Positions 10,963-23,100 of a DNA stretch of 64,000 nt are shown here, in pieces. Position numbers and translations under genes: made by a program. Under the pieces are notes generated by a model, which saw only the letters and a list, made by a program, of their open reading frames with translations, searched no databases and had not been told where the DNA came from. The DNA lies in assembly GCF_051020765.1 (NCBI RefSeq), contig NC_134936.1, forward strand, positions 4,649,045 to 4,713,044, in the 5' to 3' direction. The DNA is from Lasioglossum baleicum (Eukaryota; Arthropoda; Insecta; Hymenoptera; Halictidae). Numbering within the stretch: position 1 is the first letter of the stretch; every line of letters begins with the position of its first letter.

Positions 10963-12005
10963 AAATAAAAAATGTCAGCGTCGATTACAGGAAATAGAAA
11001 CTAAATTGAATTGAATTATTTCTTCAGCAAAGGAGAAAACGAAATGACTTTCCGAACGAGCTAATACATTAACATATTACAATAGGAGAGCTGCATAAAG
11101 TCTAAATAAAATCAATCTCATCATTTTCATACAAAGAAACATTTACCAGTTACTTTTAAGGTTCGGTAGGTGTAGAGGGTTGAAACGTCTTCGTGCAAAA
11201 AAAAATGTGTCGTAGAAGGGAAAAGAAACTTAATTTATAACTTTCGGCTCGAGCGCGTTTCCAGCTACCCGAGTGCATCGGGCTGCCCGGGAGTGTCTCG
11301 ATCTCGTCGGGCGGGTTCGGAAAGAATCGGACAAGTTCGGGCGAGCGAGTTTTCGCGCTACTCGAGATTCAATTCTGCGTTCGCACCAGTTCGCACGAAC
11401 TTGTCCGCTTCTGTCTGACGTCTGAACGCGCTCGACGAAGTCGAGCCACTCTCGGGCCACCAGGCCACCCGATGGTGTGTCACGGATAGTCTGCGGATCT
11501 TTCTGCAAAATAAAAATTTACTATATCGATTGCAAGAAATAGAAATCAAATTGAATTGAATTGTTTCTTCAGCAAAGGAGAAAACGAAATGACTTTCCGA
11601 ACGAGCTAATACATTAACATATTACAAGGAGAGCTGCATAAAGTCTAAATAAAATCAATCTCATCACTTTCATACAAAGAAACATTTACCAGTTACTTTT
11701 AAGGTTCGGTAGGTGTAGAGTGTTGAAATTTATAATTTTCGGCTCGAGCGCGTTTCAAGCTACCCGAGTGCATCGGGCTGCCAAGGGGTTTCGAGCTGCC
11801 CGGGAGTGTCTCGATCTCGTCGGGCGGGTTCGGAAAGAATCGGACAAGTTCGGGCGAGCGAGTTTTCGCGCTACTCGAGATTCAATTCTGCGTTCACACG
11901 AACTTGTCCGCTTCTGTCTGACGTCTGAACGCGCTCGACGAAGTCGAGCCACTCTCGGGCCACCGGGCCACCTGATAGTGTGTCACGGATAGACTGCGTA
12001 TCTTT
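10963..12005. repeat. Two tandem ~516-bp modules in U1 left arm
   Basis: The text beginning AGACTGCGGATCTTTCTGCA at about 10963 restarts at about 11487, and each copy runs through TTTCCGAACGAGCTAATAC to CGCGCTCGACGAAGTCGAG. The modules are G+C-rich in their second half (11240-11480, 11745-11980). The four arms contain the same pair, mirrored in the right arms (21246-22290, 39328-40370). Confidence 0.7.
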
Positions 12006-12193
12006 ATGCAAAATAAAAAATGTCAGCGTCGATTACAGGAAATAGAAACTAAATTGAATGTCATCTCTTCCCTTAATGATTTTAATAGAGGAGAAATCAT
12101 ATATTGACATCTTCAATTTAAAAAATTTTCCAACAACTATCAATTTCATCTACTCAAGTTTGCTATAAATGCATAAAGATCCGCAGTCTATTC
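11988..12193. repeat. ~205-bp module with AGACTGCG termini
   Basis: The inverted ends ATAGACTGCGTATCTTTATG and CATAAAGATCCGCAGTCTAT flank an A/T-rich centre. The same module recurs in all four arms and, diverged, inside both TIRs of element D (about 15446-15645 and 27276-27475, mirrored at 29770-29975). It is a shared building block of otherwise different elements. Confidence 0.6.
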
Positions 12194-12382
12194 GTGACAT
12201 ATCAAGCGGCCCGAGAGTGGCTCGACTTCGTCGAGTGATTTGAAAATTACAGTCAAAACGTGTTGGTCGAGGAAGTGTCGACTTCCAGCTCAATAGTAAT
12301 GACCTGTCATAAATCTCCCTGTAGAGAACAGCCCCGGGAACGGCACTGAAAGAAATCGAGTCTACCGGGTTGGGTCTGCCTG

Positions 12383-12450
12383 GGTCTGCCTAGCCCGACC
12401 CCAGCCGCGCGCCCGTGGTCTGCCTAGCCCGACCCCAGCCGCGCGCCCGT
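12383..12450 (+). repeat. 34-bp minisatellite, two units
   Basis: The unit starts GGTCTGCCTAGCCCGACC and is G+C-rich. Copy number differs among the four arms: two here, one at 20822-20855 (minus), three at 24501-24602 and two at 38870-38937 (minus). Confidence 0.9.
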
Positions 12451-12607
12451 AGTCTCAATGTGTTGACTTCGATGGCGCACGCTGCGTAGTATGTGTGACC
12501 GCTGTAATAAGTATTTCAATACAGCCGAAAATGCATGTGAAACGAGTCCTGCCTCCTCCACTCTGATCCAATCGTCCGCGCATTCGCACCTAGACACGTC
12601 ACCGTAA

Positions 12608-12928
12608 AGGTGAGCGCATACTAGATGGTCGCGGGAAGGCCGCGGGAAGGCCAAAGCCGCCGATGGACGCCCAAAGCCGCCGATGGACGTCCACGCGGGA
12701 AGAAATCTCTAGCGGGCCGACGGCTCCACAGCAGGGAGCAGGGCTCCCTGAAAGAAAGGTCCCTTTCCCTAAAAGAGGTGGGGAGCCCACGGAGACCTTT
12801 TTTTCTGCCACGCACAGCAGGTAGCCCTGCTCCCTTGCCGCATGGACGTCCATCGGCGGCTTTGGGCGTCCATCGGCGGCTTTGGCCTTCCCGCGGCCTT
12901 CCCGCGACCATCTAGTATGCGCTCACCT
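12608..12928. mobile_element. 321-bp near-perfect palindromic MITE in U1 left arm
   Basis: The TIR starts AGGTGAGCGCATACTAGATG and mirrors to position 12928, with TAA to the left and TTA to the right. The other three arms have the uninterrupted sequence CACCGTAATCCTGCC at this point (for example 24751-24765), so this is a clean, late insertion. The arms contain GGCCAAAGCCGCCGATGGAC repeats, and a small asymmetrical centre lies at about 12745-12790. A TWA target suggests PIF/Harbinger, though the two flanking triplets are not identical. ORFs on both strands give the same peptide because of the symmetry and are not genes. Confidence 0.85.
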
Positions 12929-13439
12929 TTATCCTGCCTGGGAACCTTCTTCTCAGGCTTACACCAAGTACAATGTCACCAGTTCGCATCCATGCGTGTT
13001 GGCGTCTTGCCGCCATCCCCTACAATTGCGTAGTATGTAGTGGGCGGTAACGGTATCGTATCCTAACCCACTGCTGTTCCGCTATCGCTCGTACTTACGA
13101 GGCAGTGTATTGGATCACTTGTTGGACATAGACAAATCTAAAATGTTTTTTCACTACGTGAATGAAATATGTAATTGCAGGACCGACGCTGTCGATCCTT
13201 ACGTCAGAAAATGTCTGTTCCAGGGTTGTTACCTTTCACTTAAAAAGGCATCGTTGATCAAGACTGGTTGCTAATATTATTCTCGAGGTGTAAATGGGGT
13301 TATTTAGTCGTATACAGCGTCCGTTGCCAGCTCCTTGTGACGCCAATTTTTATATCTCCATTTCTTTTGAAGGGCTCATTTTACAGTGGAAACTCCAAGG
13401 AATATAAACATATTTTGTTCAAAATTTAAATCACTGACG

Positions 13440-14590
13440 CACAGTGGTCTGGATTGGAAAATCGTGTGCCATTTTGTTATAACTTTTGAACCAGTAGAGA
13501 TACTGCAATGAAATTTTCACTAAAAATATTTAAAAAATAGTCATTTTTAACTATAGGTAATTAAATATTTTTTGCATTTGTTAAACAATAATTTTTTATA
13601 AATTTTCATTGATATTTTTGATTTAAAAAAAAATTTTTGGAATATAATCGTACATACTATTTTTTACTTTCTAAATATGTATTTTTTATATTTATGTTTC
13701 ACACATGTGTAACGTTTTATGGAATACGTAAAATATAAATTTGAAAAGTCTTGTTGCAATCAACATACACAAAAAAAATTACCGTAAAGGTAAAAACGCA
13801 CTACAAGCGTGTCAAAGATATTTTTTATAATAATTTATAATGATTAAAAAACGAAACGAGCCTACTACCTTATATCTTTATTTTACTAGAGGTGAGCGAA
13901 ATATCAGAACGAAACAGAATTGAAAAACTTCTATTATATTTTAATACTAAAGAATTACCTCGGATGCAATATTTAACACTAAAATCTTACATTTTTCGCT
14001 ATGTGAAGTCATCTGATAATAATTTGTACCAACAATATACCTCGCAAACATTCTATTACCAACTTTAATGACTTTAAACAATAATAATTTGAGCGGGCGG
14101 AGAGGGGCGGAATTAATTTTTTCATGATTATTTAGAAGGAAGGTGTACTAAAAATATTCCAATTAATTAGAAAGCTAAACTCGGCTAAACTTTAAAGATA
14201 TACCATCTTAAATGGAAAGGACTTCACAAATTTTTCTTACGGCATTGAGCATTATTATATAAATAGAGTATTTACGTTAATAAATAATAGAAAGATATGA
14301 TTTTTATCACAAAAGTCTGCTCTTCAATATAAAAAAAAAAGCGAGAGATAATATTAAATAGGAACGTCAGGGCACCGCATCACAGAGAAGCAATTTTTCT
14401 CGTGAAAAATCCTCCTCTTAAAAGTGTCCTATTTTCAATGTTTATTGCAACTATTATATTTATTAAATTGTACTATTTTCTTCATTTCCGAGGTCTGTGA
14501 ACATTTGGGAAGCAATGTTTATAGATATCGATACGAGAAAGTTCGTTTTTGGGCAGAAAGGCACACGATTTTCCAATCCAGACCACTGTG
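13440..14590. mobile_element. Transib-like non-autonomous element (U1 left arm)
   Basis: The TIRs start CACAGTGGTCTGGATTGG and continue to GTGCC. The element is flanked by exact 5-bp duplications TGACG (13435-13439 and 14591-14595). A CACWRTG terminus and a 5-bp target duplication are the hallmarks of the Transib superfamily, the group related to RAG1; CACAGTG is the recombination-signal heptamer. A diverged relative of the flanks without the insert exists at 46060-46160. The interior is A/T-rich, 1151 bp in all, with no transposase. Confidence 0.75.
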
Positions 14591-15055
14591 TGACGGCTCA
14601 TCGAAAAAGACGTAAAAAACGAATTAGTTTAAATTTTTCGACTCCATACAGTTGATGGTCGAGGTTAAAAAAATAATTTTGCAATAGCCCAATCCTTTCC
14701 TAATAAAACCACCAAAAAAAAAGTGTAGCTCAATCGGATTTCAACGAAAATATGATTTCATGATGTTTCGTTGACAAAAAATTCGATTTTTTGGAAAATC
14801 CTGAGGTGGTAGACAAATTCTGAGACCAGATTTGAAATAAGCGTGGAAGAATGTACGGGAAATGATGTACAGCATGTTGCAAAAAAGTTTTATTGAAATT
14901 GTGCAGGTTTAACGAATTTTGTCAAGGTTAAAAAACGTTTGTACCATCATTTCCCTACTTTCCGCATATTCTGCAAAGTTAGAGCTTTAATTTAAAAAAA
15001 ATTCATCGTTCTATCTCTTTTCTATCGAAAGTTATTCGACTTTAACACAGAAACT

Positions 15056-15122
15056 TGCGGCGACCCGTGCAGCGACCCTTGCAGCGACCCAATAGCTGCA
15101 CGGGTCGCTGCAAGGGTCGCCG
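15056..15122 (+). repeat. 15-bp GCAGCGACCCGT minisatellite with internal dyad
   Basis: Units of GCAGCGACCCNTT/GT run one way and then mirror themselves around AATAGCTGC. The U1 right-arm copy (18461-18539) has one more 15-bp unit than the U2 right-arm copy (36521-36585). Confidence 0.7.
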
Positions 15123-15712
15123 CCTGGATCGCGACGGAATGGCCAAAAAAGGTGTGTCACAGCTCTGACCGACCAGTCCTGAACCGCTAGAGGACTCATC
15201 AGTAAGGCGGGCCCTGCCCGAGACGCTTCGATATCGGAAGGTGGTTTAAGACTGTATATATACAGATCGGTGACGGATCAGGTAGCAGCGAGAAAGGTCT
15301 TTCTTTGACTATCTGTCCATCTTGTGGCAAATGTAGGAAATTAGCTGCCAGAAAAGAGAGCGAGTTATTATTGTCCGCTTCTGTCCGAACGCGCCCGACG
15401 AGGTCGACCACGTTCGGGCCACCCGCCCGATGTGTTACGGATAGACAGCGGGTCTTTATGCAAAATAAAAAACGTCAGCGTTGATTACAAGAAATAGAAA
15501 CTCAAAAGAATGTCATCCCTTTCCTTAATGATTTTAATAAAGGAGAAATCATATATTGACATTTTCAATTTTAAAAATTTTCCAACAACTATCAATTTCA
15601 TCTGCTCAATTTTGCTATAAATGCATACAGATCCCAAGTCTATCCGTTACACATCGGGCGGCTCGAGAGCGGCTCGACATCGGCGAGTGATTTGAGGAGT
15701 TGGTGACAGATG

Positions 15713-15969
15713 AGTTGGGCATTTAATCGGTCATCCGATTGACGATTGATAATCGTTAGTCGCGATTAACGACTAAAGTAGAAATTTAATCGTTATCCGC
15801 AATTAACGATTAATAAGTATTTAATCTTATCCGCAAATATAACGATCAATCGGTATTTATTCGTTAACCATAATTAACGACTAAACGAGGATATTAATTG
15901 TTAATCGCGATTAACGATTGAAGTAGAAATTTAGTCGTCAATCGTCGATTGAATTTTTGCCCAACACTG
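15713..15969. mobile_element. hAT-like MITE inside D1
   Basis: The ends GTTGGGCATTTAATCG and TTTTTGCCCAACACTG flank multiple subterminal TTAATCGTTA/CGATTAACGA repeats, typical of hAT-derived MITEs, whose termini often read CAGTGTTGGG. The right end is followed by GTTAGTGA, and GTTGGTGA precedes the left end by a few bases, a possible 8-bp duplication with one mismatch. The exact left boundary is uncertain. The same insertion is in D2 (27541-27797), so it predates the split. Confidence 0.55.
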
Positions 15970-17501
15970 GTTAGTGATTTTATTTTTATTCTATTTTCTC
16001 GAAAATGAATAAATCCATGAATACTTTCGGCCAACTCGAGGCTACAATGAACACGACCGACGCCCGAGGGTTGAGCCCTGAGGCCTGAGCCCAGAACACA
16101 ATAGTAGTGCAATAAACACGGCCCGACAATCCCCCGGCCAGCCAGGTAGCTCGGCATGAAACCGCTAAGGAGCGAATGCTGAACTTAATTATTTTCCGTG
16201 CTGCCCTCACGAAAGTCACACGAGCCAATTCGTGGCGTTCTGCCGATTAAGAAAAGCCTAAACTCGACGGAATTAGGACCGTTTCTAGTGGTTTTATTCA
16301 TAACGGAGTGTACACTTTCCACCTTTAAATATAAGAAATTTAAAAATATGTGCTAGGTGTCTCTTTTTATTATGTAGAGCATCCTGTATATGAGCACCAA
16401 AAACTAATTTTCATCGTTTTGTTAGTATTTGACAGGCGATTGTAAATACGTTCAAAGCATTGTGCTACCGTCTCGTCCCGTGTTATTGTCTTTACCGTTC
16501 GCGTTCAATTTGAACGATTTCTAACGAGCTCCCCAGTATGAGAGTATGGTGGGGATGCCCGCGTATTACGCGAGGACCCCGATCCGCAACAGTCGAGATT
16601 GATGACTGAGAGAGATCTCTGTTCCTCCGAAACGAGAACCGTGAGTCGTTCCTCCGAAACGACATCTCAATTGTCAGTTATTTGTACCGCGTGTTTAAAA
16701 TTATTATTAAAAGTGATCTTGAAGTCGCAGAAACCCGGCTTCCCTGTTTAAACCAGTGGTTTTAATTCACCCACTTACACTTTCTCCACTACCGGACTGA
16801 TCCAACCCTTCATACCTGATTTTAAACGAAGTGCTCGTGTCGGGGTAAACAGTTAGTTTGGCCGTTATAATTTAAGGAAAAACTTGTGACACCTCATATT
16901 ACACGTCCGTAAAACCAACAATTTTCAAGACTTCAAGGAATTGTTTGAGATACGTTTTCTCATATTTCACTAAAGACTGCAACATATCCAAATTTGAACA
17001 AAATCCGAAACAGTAGTTCTATTTCGCATGGAAATATGGATACTCGAAAACAATTAAAAATTAAAACAATTATAAGAAACTGCGATTTAGATCAATCGTG
17101 AGCAGAAAAATTCAAAGATTCTTTTCTTTACATCTTTCAATGCCTACTATGTATATCTGGTTTATGTGTTGACCGTTTTCGATGACATTTCGGGTAATCG
17201 GATAGTGTTTTTTCATTTTCTTAGTTTTAAAAATCTTAAGCTTAATAAATATGGATTCGAAAAAATCGTTTGTCCCGCTGTTTCCAAAACCGTTGTTTAA
17301 ACATGTTTAAACAATCATACTGTATTAATATTGGATATCACTGTATTTGAAAAAGTCAACAGAATCTTTTATATGGCGGGGGTAGCGAGCGCACGGTAAC
17401 CCCAAGGAATCTGGTTAGACCGATTTGGTCTTTAATGTCTTTATGGTTATTACGGCTATTAACTCCTAAGGGTACGGCTGGTGGCACATTGCAGTTCGGC
17501 C

Positions 17502-17693
17502 ATGGCACAACAAAAGCCCAAACTTCGTTTTTCAGGAGCTTTTGCTCGAAAAAGTATATTAACGGTTTCGGTGTTATTTCAGCCACTTGGCATAGTACCG
17601 TTACCGGTATTGTTCGGTATGTATATATATTTTACCGAGATTAAGGCCGTTATTAGACTAGGCCACTGGTGGCGCAACTTGGTAACCTATTAG
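17502..17693 (+). CDS. Uncharacterised small ORF in D1 (disrupted)
   Basis: From ATG 17502 the frame encodes MAQQKPKLRF, then a hydrophobic stretch around LFQPLGIVPLPVLFGMYIYF that looks like one membrane segment. A pyrimidine tract ending in GCAG lies just upstream, so it could be a captured exon. At 17646 a Harbinger-like fragment interrupts the frame. The D2 copy stays open to 29571. I do not recognise the protein, and the two copies differ by one synonymous change, which is weak evidence for coding. Confidence 0.25.
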   Translation: MAQQKPKLRFSGAFARKSILTVSVLFQPLGIVPLPVLFGMYIYFTEIKAVIRLGHWWRNLVTY

Positions 17694-17870
17694 ACTACGG
17701 TAACTGGTGGAGTCACCAAAAATAGTTGCCGATCTGGTGGACGGCATCGGCAACCGGCCGGGCAACATTTGGTGGCGCCTCCACCAGCCGGGGTATTGAT
17801 TTGAATGTAGCCTATTAGACAAAGCCACCAAGTTGCACCACCAGCATCGCGAAAACATGAACAATTGACA
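17646..17870. mobile_element. Harbinger-like MITE fragment in D1
   Basis: It starts GGCCGTTATTAGACTAGGCC immediately after TAA and matches the interiors of the MITEs at 47607-48499, partly in inverted order (CCACCAAGTTGC, CATGAACAATTGAC). It is absent from D2 at the equivalent point (29458), so it arrived after the D copies separated. The right terminus is missing. Confidence 0.7.
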
Positions 17871-19005
17871 AAAAGTCTAAAGAGAAATGTGGTTCAGAAT
17901 CATGGTCTTGACAACGTATCCAAAGCGCATCGAAATCGGAGAGGAGATAGTTCAGATAGTACATCGATCGATTTACAATTACAAGTTACTTATCTCGTAA
18001 ACTAAAGCCGATCGCCAAAAAGTCTAAAGAGAAATGTTGTTCAGAATCATGGTCTTGACAACATATCCAAAGCTCATCAAAATCGGAGAGGGTTCACATT
18101 ATCGAGAAACTCTTGTTCGTTGCGATGTCGCGGCGTACCACCGACACTCGCTTGCCGGCGCGGCGTGGCGCGCCGGGCCAGGGCGCGCTCTGATTGGTCC
18201 GTGTTTTTCGTTAATAACTCCTAAACAAAGCCGCAGTTGACATTGGTGCAAAGGAAAATGTCTCTTAGAATGGTCTCAGGAACCACCCCCTTTCGGGATT
18301 TTCACGAATTTTGGGACACCCTGTATACAGTCTTAAACCACCTTCCGATATCGCAGCGTCTCGGGCAGGGCCCGCCTTACTGATGAGTCCTCTAGCGGTT
18401 CAGGACTGGTCGGTCAGAGCTGTGACACACCTTTTTTGGCCATTCCGTCGCGATCCAGGCGGCGACCCTTGCAGCGACCCGTGCAGCTATTGGGTCGCTG
18501 CAAGGGTCGCTGCAAGGGTCGCTGCACGGGTCGCCGCAAGTTTCTGTGTTAAAGTCGAATAACTTTCGATAGAAAAGAGATAGAACGATGAATTTTTTTT
18601 AAAATTAAAGCTCTAACTTTGCAGAATATGCGGAAAGTAGGGAAATGATGGTACGAACGTTTTTTAACCTTGACAAAATTCGTTAAACCTGCACAATTTC
18701 AATAAAACTTTTTTGCAACATGCTGTACATCATTTCCCGTACATTCTTCCACGCTTATTTCAAATCTGGTCTCAGAATTTGTCTACCACCTCAGGATTTT
18801 CCAAAAAATCGAATTTTTTGTCAACGAAACATCATGAAATCATATTTTCGTTGAAATCCGATTGAGCTACACTTTTTTTTTTGGTGGTTTTATTAGGAAA
18901 GGATTGGGCTATTGCAAAATTATTTTTTTAACCTCGACCATCAACTGTATGGAGTCGAAAAATTTAAACTAATTCGTTTTTTACGTCTTTTTCGATGAGC
19001 CGTCA

Positions 19006-20156
19006 CACAGTGGTCTGGATTGGAAAATCGTGTGCCTTTCTGCCCAAAAACGAACTTTCTCGTATCGATATCTATAAACATTGCTTCCCAAATGTTCACA
19101 GACCTCGGAAATGAAGAAAATAGTACAATTTAATAACTATAATAGTTGCAATAAACATTGAAAATAGGACACTTTTAAGAGGAGGATTTTTCACGAGAAA
19201 AATTGCTTCTCTGTGATGCGGTGCCCTGACGTTCCTATTTAATATTATCTCTCGCTTTTTTTTTTATATTGAAGAGCAGACTTTTGTGATAAAAATCATA
19301 TCTTTCTATTATTTATTAACGTAAATACTCTATTTATATAATAATGCTCAATGCCGTAAGAAAAATTTGTGAAGTCCTTTCCATTTAAGATGGTATATCT
19401 TTAAAGTTTAGCCGAGTTTAGCTTTCTAATTAATTGGAATATTTTTAGTACACCTTCCTTCTAAATAATCATGAAAAAATTAATTCCGCCCCTCTCCGCC
19501 CGCTCAAATTATTATTGTTTAAAGTCATTAAAGTTGGTAATAGAATGTTTGCGAGGTATATTGTTGGTACAAATTATTATCAGATGACTTCACATAGCGA
19601 AAAATGTAAGATTTTAGTGTTAAATATTGCATCCGAGGTAATTCTTTAGTATTAAAATATAATAGAAGTTTTTCAATTCTGTTTCGTTCTGATATTTCGC
19701 TCACCTCTAGTAAAATAAAGATATAAGGTAGTAGGCTCGTTTCGTTTTTTAATCATTATAAATTATTATAAAAAATATCTTTGACACGCTTGTAATGCGT
19801 TTTTACCTTTACGGTAATTTTTTTTGTGTATGTTGATTGCAACAAGACTTTTCAAATTTATATTTTACGTATTCCATAAAACGTTACACATGTGTGAAAC
19901 ATAAATATAAAAAATACATATTTAGAAAGTAAAAAATAGTATGTACGATTATATTCCAAAAATTTTTTTTTAAATCAAAAATATCAATGAAAATTTATAA
20001 AAAATTATTGTTTAACAAATGCAAAAAATATTTAATTACCTATAGTTAAAAATGACTATTTTTTAAATATTTTTAGTGAAAATTTCATTGCAGTATCTCT
20101 ACTGGTTCAAAAGTTATAACAAAATGGCACACGATTTTCCAATCCAGACCACTGTG
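19006..20156. mobile_element. Transib-like element (U1 right arm)
   Basis: Reverse-complement copy of 13440-14590 with the same CACAGTG ends and CGTCA duplications at 19001-19005 and 20157-20161. Because all four arms carry it at the same place, it entered the ancestral arm before the palindrome and the U1/U2 copies formed. Confidence 0.75.
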
Positions 20157-23100
20157 CGTCAGTGATTTAAATTTTGAACAAAATATGTTTATATTCCTTG
20201 GAGTTTCCACTGTAAAATGAGCCCTTCAAAAGAAATGGAGATATAAAAATTGGCGTCACAAGGAGCTGGCAACGGACGCTGTATACGACTAAATAACCCC
20301 ATTTACACCTCGAGAATAATATTAGCAACCAGTCTTGATCAACGATGCCTTTTTAAGTGAAAGGTAACAACCCTGGAACAGACATTTTCTGACGTAAGGA
20401 TCGACAGCGTCGGTCCTGCAATTACATATTTCATTCACGTAGTGAAAAAACATTTTAGATTTGTCTATGTCCAACAAGTGATCCAATACACTGCCTCGTA
20501 AGTACGAGCGATAGCGGAACAGCAGTGGGTTAGGATACGATACCGTTACCGCCCACTACATACTACGCAATTGTAGGGGATGGCGGCAAGACGCCAACAC
20601 GCATGGATTCGAACTGGTGACATTGTACTTGGTGTAAGCCTGAGAAGAAGGTTCCCAGGCAGGATTACGGTGACGTGTCTAGGTGCGAATGCGCGGACGA
20701 TTGGATCAGAGTGGAGGAGGCAGGACTCGTTTCACATGCATTTTCGGCTGTATTGAAATACTTATTACAGCGGTCACACATACTACGCAGCGTGCGCCAT
20801 CGAAGTCAACACATTGAGACTACGGGCGCGCGGCTGGGGTCGGGCTAGGCAGACCCAGGCAGACCCAACCCGGTAGACTCGATTTCTTTCAGTGCCGTTC
20901 CCGGGGCTGTTCTCTACAGGGAGATTTATGACAGGTCATTACTATTGAGCTGGAAGTCGACACTTCCTCGACCAACACGTTTTGACTGTAATTTTCAAAT
21001 CACTCGACGAAGTCGAGCCACTCTCGGGCCGCTTGATATGTCACGAATAGACTGCGGATCTTTATGCATTTATAGCAAACTTGAGTAGATGAAATTGATA
21101 GTTGTTGGAAAATTTTTTAAATTGAAGATGTCAATATATGATTTCTCCTCTATTAAAATCATTAAGGGAAGAGATGACATTCAATTTAGTTTCTATTTCC
21201 TGTAATCGACGCTGACATTTTTTATTTTGCATAAAGATACGCAGTCTATCCGTGACACACTATCAGGTGGCCCGGTGGCCCGAGAGTGGCTCGACTTCGT
21301 CGAGCGCGTTCAGACGTCAGACAGAAGCGGACAAGTTCGTGTGAACGCAGAATTGAATCTCGAGTAGCGCGAAAACTCGCTCGCCCGAACTTGTCCGATT
21401 CTTTCCGAACCCGCCCGACGAGATCGAGACACTCCCGGGCAGCTCGAAACCCCTTGGCAGCCCGATGCACTCGGGTAGCTTGAAACGCGCTCGAGCCGAA
21501 AATTATAAATTTCAACACTCTACACCTACCGAACCTTAAAAGTAACTGGTAAATGTTTCTTTGTATGAAAGTGATGAGATTGATTTTATTTAGACTTTAT
21601 GCAGCTCTCCTTGTAATATGTTAATGTATTAGCTCGTTCGGAAAGTCATTTCGTTTTCTCCTTTGCTGAAGAAACAATTCAATTCAATTTGATTTCTATT
21701 TCTTGCAATCGATATAGTAAATTTTTATTTTGCAGAAAGATCCGCAGTCTATCCGTGACACACCATCGGGTGGCCTGGTGGCCCGAGAGTGGCTCGACTT
21801 CGTCGAGCGCGTTCAGACGTCAGACAGAAGCGGACAAGTTCGTGCGAACTGGTGCGAACGCAGAATTGAATCTCGAGTAGCGCGAAAACTCGCTCGCCCG
21901 AACTTGTCCGATTCTTTCCGAACCCGCCCGACGAGATCGAGACACTCCCGGGCAGCCCGATGCACTCGGGTAGCTGGAAACGCGCTCGAGCCGAAAATTA
22001 TAAATTAAGTTTCTTTTCCCTTCTACGACACATTTTTTTTGCACGAAGACGTTTCAACCCTCTACACCTACCGAACCTTAAAAGTAACTGGTAAATGTTT
22101 CTTTGTATGAAAATGATGAGATTGATTTTATTTAGACTTTATGCAGCTCTGCTATTGTAATATGTTAATGTATTAGCTCGTTCGGAAAGTCATTTCGTTT
22201 TCTCCTTTGCTGAAGAAATAACATTCAATTTGATTTCTATTTCTTGCAATCGATGTAGTCAATTTCTACTTTGCAGAAAGATTCGCAGTCTAGTAATGAC
22301 AAACGGAAGCATTGCCATCCCTACACGATAAACGAAATTACTTTCCGAACGACCTGATAGTATGTAGTATGTAATTTAAATAAAAATATTAATTTTGTCA
22401 GTAAAAAGAAAGACTGCTGCTGCTACACATTTGTATAATAGACATTTACTTTAGCGACATCTACCACATAGCACGTCCTACATTAATGCGACCTGGCGCG
22501 ACCGTGTTGCCCTCTTACGGCAAATCGAGGTAAATCGAGCCCCGTTCTCCGTGCAGTGGCGCGGCAGCAGGGATCCAAAACGCGACATAGCTGCGGCGCA
22601 GTACAGCTGCTGAACGGAGCAGTTGGTTGTCTGGGTATATACCCAGACAACCAGGGCTGCACCGGGCAGCAATGTCGCGTTTTGGATCCCTGCTGCCGCG
22701 AGGCTAAACGGAAAACGGTGGGGGATTTTGCCTCACCGTAAGAGGGCAACACAGTCGCGCCAATGTTTCGAATGCCGTACGCAGCGCCATACAGGCACGT
22801 ACAGGCCTTGTACTAGGGAGCAGGGGGTCTCTCGCCCCGGTAAGGTGATACAGAGCTGGTCGCGCTGATGTGGATCTTCCACATTAAGATGTCGGTAAAG
22901 TAAATGTCTATTGTACAAATGTGTAGCAGCAGCAGTCTTTCTTTTTACTGACAAAAATTAATATTTTTATTTAAATTACATACTACATACTATCAGGTCG
23001 TTCGGAAAGCAATTTTGTTTATCGTGTAGGGATGGCAATGCTTCCGTTTGTCATTACTAGACTGCGGATCTTTCTGCAAAATAAAAAATGTCAGCGTCGA

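Larger units (their letters stand above)
15250..18332. mobile_element. TTAA element D, copy 1 (centre of U1)
   Basis: It starts GACTGTATATATACAG and ends CTGTATACAGTC, with TTAA on both sides (15246-15249, 18333-18336) formed from the centre of the U1 palindrome. The left 460 bp correspond to the TIR seen intact in D2. Here the right TIR is gone, replaced by a Harbinger-like fragment (17646-17870), a 147-bp-spaced duplication (AAAAAGTCTAAAGAGAAATG at 17870 and 18017) and a GGGACACCCTGTATA repeat end. The interior includes a GAGCTCCCCAGTATGAGAG to CCCGGCTTCCC block resembling an LTR remnant (about 16525-16745), unproven. Confidence 0.75.
10520..22635. mobile_element. Giant inverted-repeat element U1
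   Basis: The ends are CCCAGACAACC (10520) and GGTTGTCTGGG (ending 22635), each with TA outside. The left arm (10520-15245) and right arm (18337-22635) are reverse complements over about 4.3 kb except for the outermost 250 bp, which differ between left and right. The same left/right asymmetry recurs in U2, so U1 and U2 are two copies of one defined element. The arms meet at the dyad GGTGGTTTAAACCACC, whose TTAA is occupied by element D1. No transposase or other long ORF exists in the arms; short mirrored ORFs are palindrome shadows. I do not recognise the superfamily. An abutting second unit follows after TATATA. Confidence 0.8.

Noticed and set aside
12621..12915. Overlapping 96-aa ORFs on both strands beginning with the same peptide
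   Set aside because: They are mirror products of the palindromic MITE 12608-12928, not genes.
16525..16800. LTR-like R/U5 and leader sequence inside element D
   Set aside because: Suggestive wording only; no paired LTR, primer site or coding remnant, so not called as a feature.
18380..18406. Second hammerhead-like site (CTGATGAGTCC...GGAC) in all four U arms (also 36440 and mirrored near 15190 and 27010)
   Set aside because: Stem II pairs, but the invariant GAAA after GGAC is replaced by TGGT and no stem I or cleavage triplet fits, so it is at best a dead relic or chance.
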